Assembly: GCA_950022655.1 (NCBI GenBank)
Contig: OX465587.1
Coordinates: forward strand, 23,501,716-23,565,715
Direction: 5' to 3'
Length of the DNA stretch: 64,000 bases
Origin: Alentia gelatinosa
Taxonomy: Eukaryota; Annelida; Polychaeta; Phyllodocida; Polynoidae
Shown here: piece after piece, positions 1 to 12,200 of the stretch
Position numbering within the stretch: the stretch's first letter is position 1
How the letters are laid out: every line of letters starts with the position of its first letter
Position numbers and translations under genes: made by a program
Notes under the pieces: model-generated
The model's input: only the letters and a program-made list of their open reading frames with translations
What the model was told of the DNA's origin: nothing
The model's database searches: none

Positions 1-1030
1 CTACTATTTTTTGTGTTTCTCTACACAGAAGTACTTCTATCCTTAGGATTTGTTTATATTCGTACAGAAATCATAATTTAGAACTGTAGTTTTCCGATTG
101 CCTTGCCCCGTAATCAGACACGAGAATAATTGCGCTGGTTGCTGAGGTGTAATAGCCCTATTAAAAAAAAACTCCGCTGATTCCCCCCAACCACCAACAG
201 CCTAAGTATTTAGCCTAAATAGGCCAATTGTCTCTGTGGAACAGTCAGCAGAGCTCTTGCTTGGGAATGCGAGTGAGGGGAGTTCGATTCCCGCAGTCGG
301 CGGTCCGGTTCAATATTTTTCCCTTTAACTCGGACTCGACGAAGTCGCTAGTAATACTTTAAACCATCACTGGGAATTTCATACATGTTGCCATTAACTG
401 AGAACGGACACAAGTTGATCTTATGTAGAGATATTGTAGGTCTTGTGTAAGGCCCAGAATTTTGTAGAAAATTCACTTAAGAGCTGGAACTCTCTTCGTT
501 ATTAACTGGATAATGACTCGTGAGGAATACATATGTACTGTCCCAGAACTCCTCTAGGATATGATAATTTCAAATTACACAAACATTAAATGACTATACA
601 GTCGTTATTTCATCATTTCTGTTCCACGTTTTTTTACTTCATGTCAAACTATAAACAGTGTTTAAGGACCTTATGGATAGGACTATACATATAACAAACA
701 AGAGAGAAAAAACATAAAACAGAAATGGGTGACTTCTTGACAGCTGTTTCTAGAATCACAGAATAAAATTAATAATATGTGGCATATACACTTCTTAACA
801 CAGCCGATGCTGTGTTTAAAAAAAGACAACCCAAAAAAACTACGTCTTCAGAGATGAAAGTTGGGACTGAGGAAAAAAATCATAATATAAAACATTTATA
901 TAAAAATTTTCATTTATAACCTTAAAAATCAATATTTATATAAACACTGCAAGTGCTGCCAGTGCGTAGGAAATATCGAAATTCCGTCATTTTGGGGGAA
1001 AAATTCACCTCTGCACCTAACTACACTCAC
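1..1030 (-). other. GCN1 intron 28 (partial), no coding sequence
   Basis: AT-rich intron between exon 28 and the next exon outside the window. It holds a tRNA-derived SINE-like stretch near 236-312 and a fragment around 778-812 (ACACTTCTTAACACAGCCG) that recurs at 18696-18718. Nothing else is recognised. Confidence 0.7.
236..312 (+). repeat. tRNA-derived SINE-like fragment
   Basis: The stretch resembles a degraded tRNA: AGAGCTCTTGCTTGGGAATG followed by a good B-box (AGTTCGATTCCC) near 280-291. An acceptor stem with matching 5' and 3' ends is not evident, so this is more likely the head of a SINE or a tRNA pseudogene than a working tRNA. The TTGGGAA loop would resemble tRNA-Pro. Confidence 0.45.
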
Positions 1031-4000
1031 CTTGCCGTGGTCATCCACTGCGGCCACGGCGGCGGTCAGCATGTGTTTGCGGACCTCCTCGCTGCGGTCG
1101 CCCAGCGCCTTTTGCACGAAGAACTCAAAGAGCACGGAGATCTGGTCCTCGGGGAAGTGAGGTGACATCTTACACAGAGCCATGGCGATACCGCAGCGCG
1201 CCGGGTAGTCGTCGGGCGGCGACTCGCTCACCACGCGCCCGAACTTGTCCATCACCGGCGGCGGGCACTAAGTGTGGGAGACACGTCAGGTCAGCATCAC
1301 AGAGGGATTTCTAGGGTTTTAACGTGTTTTTTTTGTTTGTTTTTTATCTTAGCCTGGGATAAACATCCATAGGCTTAACATTAGGAACTCGTTCTCAACG
1401 GGATTGCGAGTACGGTAGCACATACTCAACGAGTGATAAAGAAATAAATATTTCTTATTGCTAAAATAAAATCAGAAACATATTCGTGCTTGGTCCCTGT
1501 TCACCATCTCGTTTGGAGTGCTTCAGAATGTTCGGCGTCGGGCCGTTTTTTTTCTTCAGCAAATGACCTCGAACGGCCACACGTACGGGCTCAATAATCA
1601 CGTTTTCTCATATTAATGTGCACTCCAAACTCGATGGCGAGCGAGAACCTAACCAAACACTCATCAGTTTCTTTCTTATTATTCTTTTTCATCTATTATT
1701 TTTATTTTTTTTTGTGGTTGATGACAGAAGTGCTTTCGCCTCCTTCTCTATGGAATGACATTGACTGTAAAGTGCAAAAAGCTCTAACTAAGGATGAGTT
1801 TAAAAGGTATATCTCTAAACGAGAGCAGCTCGAATAGAGCATGCCAAATCCACCATCTAATTCCAGTTGTAGTAATACATGACGTGTGACTTCGAAACTG
1901 GTGGGTCCTGACTAGAAAATTGAGTACTCATTATTTATTTATAGACCATATGACCCAGCGCTTACTAGCAGCCACTCGTTTGTGATAGTGATGATGTATT
2001 GTTATGTACATGTATACGATTATGTAGAACCATGCTGTACGCGGTTTACTCTGCTTTACTATTCTATTCCTCGGAAAACTACCATCTCAGTTTTATTCAC
2101 CCATGCTGGTGGTCTTCAAATCTATTTTGTGTTGGTTAAAAGTTCTAGATGACGTCTAGTCGTCTCATTAAGTCACATCCAATAGTTTGTGAAATATTGA
2201 TATATGCTTATGAAGGTAAATGAAGAATTGATAAATGAAGAATGAATGGCTATCATTTAGATATTAAGACCTCATAGTGTGTACAATCGCACAACTCCAA
2301 ATAGACAAAGACAAGCAAGCCATGACTAAAAGGAAGATCTTAAAAAAACATTATCCTGCTGTTATTCTTGGATAAGTAATGAATAGTTTTATGGTCCTCC
2401 AATCTTCCTGCTGTGAGCAATTGATTAAATGTAACAAAAGTTTCCCATACTAGCTATTGTACTACTTGATTGCCCCTTTACCCTCTGCATATCCCTAAAT
2501 ATTGTATTTGAAATGTCCTTATTTTCGGGATTTTTACTCACGTAGAGTTTCTCCTGGTAGACGTCGAGCAGACGGCTGAGCACAGCCGGAAGGTAGTCCA
2601 GGTCCTCTGACAGCGCATGCGCCATGCCCTTGGCGGCAGCGACGCGGATGACCTCCTCGTGATGGATGACGTCATCAACAAGCAGCATGCACATGTCGGA
2701 GTCCAGCTCAAGTCCCGTCTCTAGCCACAGCCTGTGTGTGACAATCAGTCAGTACTGACATTAAACACAAGAGTCAGCCGATACTGGTGTTAAACACACT
2801 TAGCCAGTCAATACTGGTGTTTAACACAATCAGTCAGTACTGATATTAAGCACAAGAGTCAGCCGAGACTGGTGTTAAACACACTTAGTCAGTCAATACT
2901 GGTGTTTAAAACAATCAGTCAGTACTAACATCAAACACAAGAATCAGCCGATACTAGTGTTAAACACAATTAGTCAGTCAATACTGGTGTTTAACACAAT
3001 CAGTCAATATTAACATTAAACACAAGAATCACCGATGCTGACAGCTAACACATCAATCAGTCAATACTGGTATTTAACACAATCAGTCAGTACTAACATT
3101 AAACACAAGAATCAGCTGATACTGACAGTAAACACATCAATCAGTCTACACTGGTATTTAACATATTAGCCATTACTGACATTAAACAGTCTCTCTTGCA
3201 GTGCTGGTATGCAGGATGAAGTATTGTCCATTCTTTAAGATTGAGATATATTTGGTTATTTTCAAACTCAAGGATTTCCCTCCTCATTTCCACCATTCAT
3301 CATAGCAAATGATATAACACTCTTTAAAAGGATAAGTACTAAAGCCAGCCGCATACTGATGGCATACATTCGGCCACGTTCAGTATTTTACGCTGTGAGT
3401 TACCTGTCGGCTAATTTGGTGTTTTCTTCTTCCACCTCGTGGCGCGCCACCCAGACACGTTTCATGAGCTGCATGCCGTTATCGTAGTCCGAGTCAGGAA
3501 GCGGTAAGACCATCATCATAGCAAGGAGACCCTGAGGGTGAAACACGGCCAAGCTAAAATAGCGTTTGACTGACTAATTAAGACGAATTAAGACTTTACG
3601 AAATCAGTAATACACTTAAAATCAACATCCTATTTTGTATATTACTCCCAAAGTATCCTGACAACTATTCTTGTACATTTGTTCATTTATAATCTTTATT
3701 ATTAGGGAAAAACACAATGAAATCTTTCTGCTCATTTATCCCGAAATTAGTAGGTTTCTCTGGTTTTCTGTTATATCAGTAAAGCTTCATTACTAGTGGG
3801 CGGGAGGCAACATGCCAAAATAAACTATAAAAAAAAATCTTTTTATATACAAAATGTTAATGCTTTTAAGAACGACAACATCATTACTCAGGTTATTCCC
3901 ACTTCACTAGCTCTACGAGTTATATACCTAACCCCCGCCTGTGTCGGTGTGTGTCTGTGTGCTGTGGGACTGCCTTACCTGTAGAGCGGCCTCTCTGACG

Positions 4001-7000
4001 GCCATGGCCGGGGACTGCAGCGCGATCAGCAGCACGTCGATCTCGTCCTGGCCGGCGGCCGCGCACCCGTCCATCCCGCTGGCCGCGATGGCCGAGTCGA
4101 GCAGAGCCTGCGCCGCTTCCTGCTGTGCACGCCCCACGTTCGTGCCGATCACGTGCGTCAGGAGGTCCAGCATCTCCTTACGGGGTAGCAGCTCAGGGCC
4201 ACGCTGTATGGGCAGAACAAAGTCCAGTTATCACAGGTGGTGTAACCTTAAGGTTGCAGATCTGAGCTGCTCTATACTGATAGGAGAAAGTAGCATTATC
4301 ACTGATGGAGTAACCATAGGGTAGCAGCTCAGGGCCGCGCTGTATGGGCAGAACAAAGTCCAGTTATCACTGGTGGTGTAACCTTAAGGTTGCAGATCTG
4401 AGCTGCTCTATACTGATAGGAGAAAGTAGCATTATCACTGATGGAGTAACCATAGGGTAGCAGCTCAGGGCCGCGCTGTATGGGCAGAACAAAGTCCAGT
4501 TATCACTGGTGGAGTAACCGTTTCGTGCGTATTCGTCGGAACCAATCACATCTCAGCTTAAAATAGTCTGGTTCGTACGGCACAAAATCACGGTTTAGTG
4601 CGTATTCGTCTGAACCAATCACATCTCAGCTTATGATCGTCTGGTTTTTCAGCACAGAACCACAGTTTAGTGTGTATTCGTCTGAACCAATCACATCTCA
4701 GCTTATAATAGTCTGGTTCGTACAGCACAGAACCACGGTTTAGTGCGTATTCGTCTGAACCAATCAAATCTCAGCTTATAATAGTCTGGTTCGTACAGCA
4801 CAGAACCACGGTTTAGTGCGTATTTGTCTGAACCAATCAAATCTCAGCTTATGATCGTCTGGTTTGCACGGCACAGAGTAAAGACATAAAGAGTAAAGTC
4901 CGTGATGGTCAAAGAGAGCATGTCAGATATTGACAACCTGGATTTCCTAGCTGGGTGGTGAAAGGGATAACGTAGTTCGCTGTTATATTTATAGCATCAG
5001 TTTGACAAGATCTGATTGGTTCCGACGAAAACGCACTAGACAGCCCTCTAAGGTTGCAGATCTGAGCTGCTCTCTATGGACTGAACAAAATAGTATTGTG
5101 ATTGGTGGAGTGGCTGTAATGAATGATGCATGACGAGTCTCTTGTATACAGATTAACACCTGAAGATTCCTATATTCCTTCACATCACATGGTGCGTCAA
5201 ACCAAAAATAAATCAAACTTAATAAGCAGGTTAAATTTTACAGAGATGGCTTAATGACAGATACTTGAATCTATGATATTAGGTCTGAGATGAAAAAGTA
5301 TCGTACAAAAAGAACTCTTTTTTTGCCTTCGGCTTTGGTCACCAAAATAAGACGACCGGCTGTTGACTATTCCTGTCCTAAAGGAGACCCTCATAAGGTC
5401 GAGACGTTGACCAGTTATTAGGAATAAATGTTAAATTTTCCAAACTAGAGTGGACATCCATTTATTCAGGGGGACCTCGGGTTCGATAGGACTTCAACAT
5501 CAAAAAGAACTCTGCGCACACCTTGGCACCATCATTGTAACTTATTCACCTTTATCTCACCCCATGAATAAATGTCCACAGGCTTATCATTGGGAACTCG
5601 TTCTCCATGCCCGTACAAGTATTGCAGTCCGTTCTCCATGGTTTATATCCTGTGTGTTGTCCATTCTTTTAGTGTGTATAGGGGTGAGATAGATACAGAA
5701 AGCAACTCCTTTTGGTCAAAGAAGTCATTCTCCAACTTGTTTGAACGTTACGTGATATTCCCTCGGCTGTCACCTCGTTCATATCACACCGCATCAAACT
5801 CATGGAGAACGACGACTTTGACTAAAACTTGTTGGTTTCGTCTTTGATACATAACTACACACTCACCTCGTCGAGATCTAGGTTGTCGTCTGCGCGTAGC
5901 TTGGTGTGCACACTGATCACCCTCAGGGCCTGCAGCATGATGTCCTTGTCTCCGTCCACCTTGGCGCCGCCGTTCTGCAGCGCACATCGCAGCAGGTAGA
6001 AGCAGTAGAAGAAGCTGGGCGCGAGCATCTGGTGCTTCTTGGGCGGCCCGGTGAGCGCGTGCAGCTGACTCATGGTGCGGCGTATCTGACTGAGCAGCGG
6101 CTCCTCGCTCCACGCCGCCACCAGCTCGCACTGCGGCCGCAGCAGGCGCAGCGTCGAGTGGCAGATCAGGGATGCTGTGAGCAGGGTGTAGGAGATATTT
6201 GTTATTTCAATTTGAAAAAAAATTTTTTTTATTATTTTTTTTTTTTTTTTACAAATTTTAATGTTGATGTGATGTTTAATCATAGCACCACTGAATTGAT
6301 GTAACACTTGCTGATTTGTATATACATGTAAATACAACAATAAGTAAAATAAGAGGTAAGTGTGCATTTTAAATAAAAATAGTGGCTTTTTATAGGCCAA
6401 ATTAGGAGGCGGACGCATTTAAAACGCAGTCCCCCAGGTGTCAATCCCTAAGGAGACAGTCCCCTGGGTGGCAGTCTCCCAGATGGCACCCATCCAGAAT
6501 ATACTTACCTATATTTATTTGCTTTGAATCCCTACTCAACTAAACTTAACCTAAAGTTATGAGAATCTTTGTATACCAAGTCAAAAATAAGTACCTTCCA
6601 TTGCCCCTTATAGTTGCATGGCCTATAGATCCCCCTCCCTCTAAATCAAAATTGTGTGAACCTGTTTTAGTATGCATACTCCACCAACCCCCACTTTAAA
6701 AAATATATGAAGATCTCAGTAAAAAAAAAAAGAATCTACCTAGAAAATTCTACTTTAAAGCAACTACTACTTTTCATCCGCCTTCAAATGAGCCATACTT
6801 TACTATGATAGGACCACTTTTATGAGTAGAAAAATGTACAGAAAGGAGTTCTAACAAATGGATCTGTGACTAAAAGAGTCATCCCCCTCCCCAATTGAAA
6901 TCACTTTTTTTTTAAATCCATGAACATTAGATATCAAAACTGTTAGATATCATACTGCTATAAGATCTTCTGTCCAAAATAGTTCATGTTCCTATGATCC

Positions 7001-9223
7001 AGGGATGTCAGTTGTGGTCAGAAAAAAACAAGGAAATATTTCCCATGACAATTCAGAGTTTAAACCTCACATGTATACACCAAAAACACCGGAAATGGAT
7101 ATAAGTAATGTCATTATTACTAAATTGTATGCTTCTATGAAGATTCTGTGGGTATTAAGGCTTGTTACTGATATGAGTAATATAGCAGTTATATCTCTCT
7201 ACTCTGTGTTGTTATATGTTCATTTTTCACAAGAAAAGGGATTTCACATTTCAGAAATGAAAACGCGGATTTCCGCGGAAACAAGGAAAACTGACATCCC
7301 TGCCTATCTGAACTTAGTTAGCTATGGCGGGTGTTATGGTCAAGTCATTGAAATCTGCTCACCAAAGTAGTTGTCGAAGTCCTCTGAGTCGAAGGCAGCG
7401 TCTTTGAGCTGCTCGAACACCCGCGTGACTCGAGGCGCACCAAGCGGCGAGATGAAGAGCGGCACGATGGCTCGTAGTAAGGGCGGCAGATGGCGCCTCA
7501 GGGCAGTGGGGGAACCACGAACAGAGGCGCCGAGCAGGCGGCTCACACAGTCCACGTCACTGTCCATCTGTGTATCACGTGATCAACGTAAAATAGTGAT
7601 ATCAACCCATGTAATATTGTGAAGTCAATTATAATTTGTCCCATTGTGAAATTAATCACGCAAGAACTCGATACGTGGCATAAAAATAAAGCGCCCCCTC
7701 GTTTAGCTCCTTGATAATATATTCACCGGTAGTTGAATACTAAACTGAATAGAACCTATGTGAACACTTCTGCACTTTAAAAAAAAATAATTTTATATTC
7801 AAACATAGAAACAGACACAAACTGTCGTCCATGGACGTTCTTCCCAGCAATAGTCATTGACTGATACAGGACATAACACACATTCATACATACAAAAAAC
7901 TTTTACCCTTATACAGTATTCTCGTCGTAATATCCATAGTTTAGGAAATTTATTATCCTTATCCAAGTTACTTTGACTTCATGGTTTCACTATTGTTACT
8001 ATATAATCACAATGGGAAGATTCGAGAGAATTTGTGTCACGTGAGATTATATTGCAAATAGTTCCAACGGTATTCATAGTAGGTGAACAGTTCACTGAGC
8101 AAATACAAAATAAGCACTGTGCAGATACAAATTTATTTTTCTGTGTAAATATATGTAATTTGTTTTCAAAAAGTATGTGAGAAGTGACTAACTAGAGATA
8201 AGTGACTAACTGACAGCAAATGACATTCACAGACGCAGAAGAAAAGCTCAGTACCGAAGCAAAGGATGAATTAATAATGATTTGCTCCTGTGGGTCGTCT
8301 AATGGAAGTGTCATTGAATATTGCGAGCTGACGATAAAGTCTGTGAGTGAAAAGAGCACAGTATGAAGTCTCTGTTGAAGACCAGAGCTCATATCAAGTC
8401 CCCTCTAATCAGGTGCTGTATTGTGACAAGAACAAACTCACCTCCTGACATCTGTCCATTCATACAAATTCATCGAGCGATCTGGTGGGACTAGCTATGC
8501 AGCATCTCCCGACACAGACAACAAAACAACGCTATATATAACATGTATGTTAACTGACAAGTGATTCCACCTCTCTAATGTTTCAGATGTTAAGCTATAG
8601 TTACTTTATCTGTTTTTTTTTCAGACATTCCAGCCTCGTACAGAAAACATAGTTACTTTATATAGTGGTGAGAATGAAACAAACCTTCATCATCTTCCTC
8701 CGTACTAGCCCCTCGGCGTCTAGCTGAGCTTGCATGGCTTCCTGTTGTTTCTTACTCAACTTGGGCGCTTCTTTCTTTCCCTTTTTCTTTTCAATTTCCT
8801 AAACAGAATATGATACTCAATTAAGATACAGTCGTTGGCGAAAATTAATTGCCAAGAGAGGGGGCTTCAAAAGGTGCCACATCTCTCTATGATGGATGTG
8901 TGAGCAAATCTTTGCTAATTGTTACGGTAACACTTCCTAAAGAAAGAATAACGACAACCAGATAATGTCTTGAGAAATACCAAATCAAATTTTAATGATG
9001 AATTAAGAAGGGATGAGAATTTGAAACCCAATATACAATTTCATTATGCCACATTGAGTCTTTTTGAATTATCATTGTTCATATTTCATCTGGATTTTGA
9101 TTTCATATTAGTAATATCTTATTCCTCACCTTTTTTATTTCAATTTCAGCCATCTGGTCAGCGTAGGAATAAAGCTTATTTTCTCGGCGAACGTTGGATA
9201 CACGCTCTTCGGTTTGAGCACCA
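1031..9223 (-). CDS. GCN1: GCN1 exons 21-28 (residues 774-1274)
   Basis: Coding exons: 9130-9223, 8685-8798, 7363-7567, 5867-6174, 3979-4203, 3404-3531, 2542-2731, 1031-1267. Exons 21-22 encode the charged segment characteristic of GCN1, about residues 785-843, with Lys/Glu runs followed by KKQQEAMQAQLD. Exon 24 encodes LICHSTLRLL through RADDNLDLDE, and exon 25 encodes GPELLPRKEMLDLLTHVIG. Exon 28 ends at DDHGK with a GTGAGT donor in phase 0, so the next exon is further left, outside the window. The exon 25 acceptor and first 20 or so coding bases recur twice in a tandem repeat immediately upstream in the gene (4204-4520). Confidence 0.93.
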
Positions 9224-12200
9224 CTGTAATGAATAATCAAATATTTCTGTCACAGCATTTTATTATATTTACAAGACTCTTACTATTACGTCTGCAAAAT
9301 GTTCTTTTATAAATACAATGGTACAGGTTTCTAAAGTAATAAAAGTGGTTACTTTCTTTACCAGCTTTACATGTAACTTCTTTCATATAGCGTACAAAGG
9401 GAAGTTTAATTCTTATAAATATTAAGAAAGAAATTGATGAGTGTTTGGTCAGTGTCCTCATTCGCCATCGACTTTGGAGTGCAGAGTAATATGAACCAGA
9501 ACGAGGCGCTAGCCGAGTGAATATTTTGTAACACTCCAAACGAGATAATGAACAAGGACTCACACAAAGCACGAATATGTTTCTGATTTAATCTTAACCA
9601 GGAAATATTTATCTATTTATCACCCGTTGAGTATGAGTTACTTTGTGAACTAGTTCCTAATGTTAAACCTATGGACATTTGTACCAGGCTAAGATAATGG
9701 TGCGTATTCATTGTAGAACTAATAGTTTTGGACAAGGGGCTGGTTCAGCTCATTTATCTCACCCCTGGAATAAATGTACATAGCCTTAACATTGGGAACT
9801 CGTTCTCCATGCCCCTACGAGTATTGCGGTCCGTTCTCCATGGTCTATATCCTGTGTGTCATCCATTCTTTTAATGTGTATAGGGGTGAGATAAATACAG
9901 AAAGCAACTCGTTTTGGTCAAAGAAGTCATTCTGCAACTCGTTTGAGTGCTACATGATATTCACTCGGTTGTAGCCTCGTTCATATCACTCGTGGAGAAC
10001 GACGACTTTGACCAAAACTTGTTGGTTTCTTCTTTAGTACCTCTCGAGGATGGACTTGTCGTAGAGTTCTCCCTCTGGGGTCAGCAAAATCTCGTAGTCT
10101 GTGCGGGTGACGGTCATCAGGTTGGGGTTCTTCAGCACTTTGATGGCGTGGTCTACGAACACGGGCAGAACCACCTCTGGTGCCACTCGCACCAGTGTAG
10201 ACATCGTGTTCTCAATGCTCTGTGAACAATTATACATTATGGGTCAAATTTAGGTGACAACGGGGATCAAGTAATATACGTTTCGGATGCTGATCATTTT
10301 TCACATCTCCAACAAAAGGAAGTGTTGCAAAAAAGAAGGGAAGTAGATGTTACAAAAGATTCAAATTCTTGTATGGAGACAATCAGAAGTACATGAATAT
10401 ATACTAATGGAGATTTACCTATATTTTACTTTCTATATGATAAAAACGGGTAGATCTCTTAGCAGATTCCTCATTTATAAAATAAGACACCTAGATTTAA
10501 TGGAGAGTGTAGAGAGGGGACAACTTACTTCGTCGATATGTTCTCTGTTCTTGATGTCAGCCATGATGGAGTCTAAGTGAGCAGCGATGAAGTCATGTGC
10601 GTCAAGTTTGAGGATGGCGATGATGTCCGTCCAAGTTGAGTTGTTGTAGTACACTGAAGCAGGCACAACGTGGAATACGGTCAGTTTTACAAACAGAAGA
10701 CTCCCACATATCGAACTACTGGTATTTTCCAAGAAAAACACTAAGTTGATAGACTTAAATTGACAAGTATAAATACATGTTAAACTGCACCCCATTTCAA
10801 AACCAATTTTCAAGTAGATAACAGAAACTCCTATCATAAGTGATACCTGTGGACCAATGTGGGAATGAAGAATACTTAACAGGAATATCTCACAGAGGAT
10901 AATTTCAGTAGATAACCAAACACTCAACTTGCATAGCATAGGAACAGGACCCTTGAATGAAGGCTAACTGTGAGGGTGACTTGTCGAACATAGTAGGAAG
11001 TCTATAGTGTAGGAAATACGTGGTGTTGGCTATCGCGACTACTGAGCAAGTGACCGGCGTTCGAATCGACGCCGCGTTGGCGGCTCTAGACCCGCGAAAA
11101 AAAAACCCAACAAATTTCCGATGAAAACACACGTAAGTGCGCGAGGGAAATTTTAATAAATCATATTACAATCTACTCACTGATGCAGGGGTGGTGCGCG
11201 TCGAAGAGCACCTCCAGCGCCAGCTGCTCCGCCTCCAGCCGCTCGGGTGACGGCATGTAGGTCAAGGTCATGAGACTCTCGTGAAGGACGCGCGGCGTGA
11301 TGGCGTCCGGCGACGGCTCCGGCGTCTCCCGGTCACGGTACGGGTCCGGCACCTGAGGGCAAACACCACGTGGGAAAAAAGGACAAGGCTTGCTAATTAG
11401 CATTGAGGACGCGGTTCAGTGGATAAAACTTCAAATATCTCACACGAATTACGTGTAATATATATATTTTCTGATTGGCTGATGCTTGGGCCTGCGTTTA
11501 CGACTTGTATATATATGAGGTGTAGAATATACATGTTTATATCTTCAATCCAATTTCTGAGTTTAATAGAAATGATTAATTTAAATAGAAATCGTCATCA
11601 GAAATTAAGACCATGACATTGAATCAGGAGACGCCCTTGGTTTAGGTTTATGGCCCCTCATACCACCAGGTGACCAACAGACATTGGGAACGCTGACACA
11701 CGTGTCCACCTGGCGGCAGAAGATTGCAGCTTACGGTGGTGCCATCTACCTGGTGTCCATACTCGAACCCAGGTGGCGCCACTCGAGAGAGAAGCTGGGA
11801 TTCCTGGGCAGAGCGCGGGCTCGTCGCACACCAATTCGAACATAGAAACGAATAAGTTTTAAAACTTTTACAAAGAACATATGAACTACTTAACATCGTG
11901 TATATGCTTCGTGTTAAAAATACATTATATACCAATTGAAAAGTCCTTTGTTAGCAATAGGAAAGTTCCATACACTAGACATTGCACATTAACTATTGAT
12001 AATATAACGTACCGTTTGAATGGCCATTAATTGCCTGAATTGTTTGATGAAAAAGACCGCCGTTTTTCCTCCTCCCAGAGAGGAGAGTAGCTTCCGGATA
12101 GAGCTCTGCGCATGCTTCCTTATTGGGTATGAACTCCGGGTAAGAGCGTAGACCACAGCGCGGTACAGCGGCCTGAAGACGAGAAGTCATATGCAAGTCT

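Noticed and set aside
236..312. A functional tRNA gene
   Set aside because: The B-box is good, but the acceptor stem and A-box are not; a SINE or tRNA pseudogene is more likely.
2740..4880. Regularly spaced direct repeats that might suggest a CRISPR-like array
   Set aside because: The units are contiguous tandem repeats without unique spacers, inside introns of an animal gene.
5855..6418. A 187-codon minus-strand frame starting in a poly-lysine/isoleucine stretch
   Set aside because: Only 5867-6174 is coding (GCN1 exon 24). The upstream part is the intron, including its pyrimidine tract.
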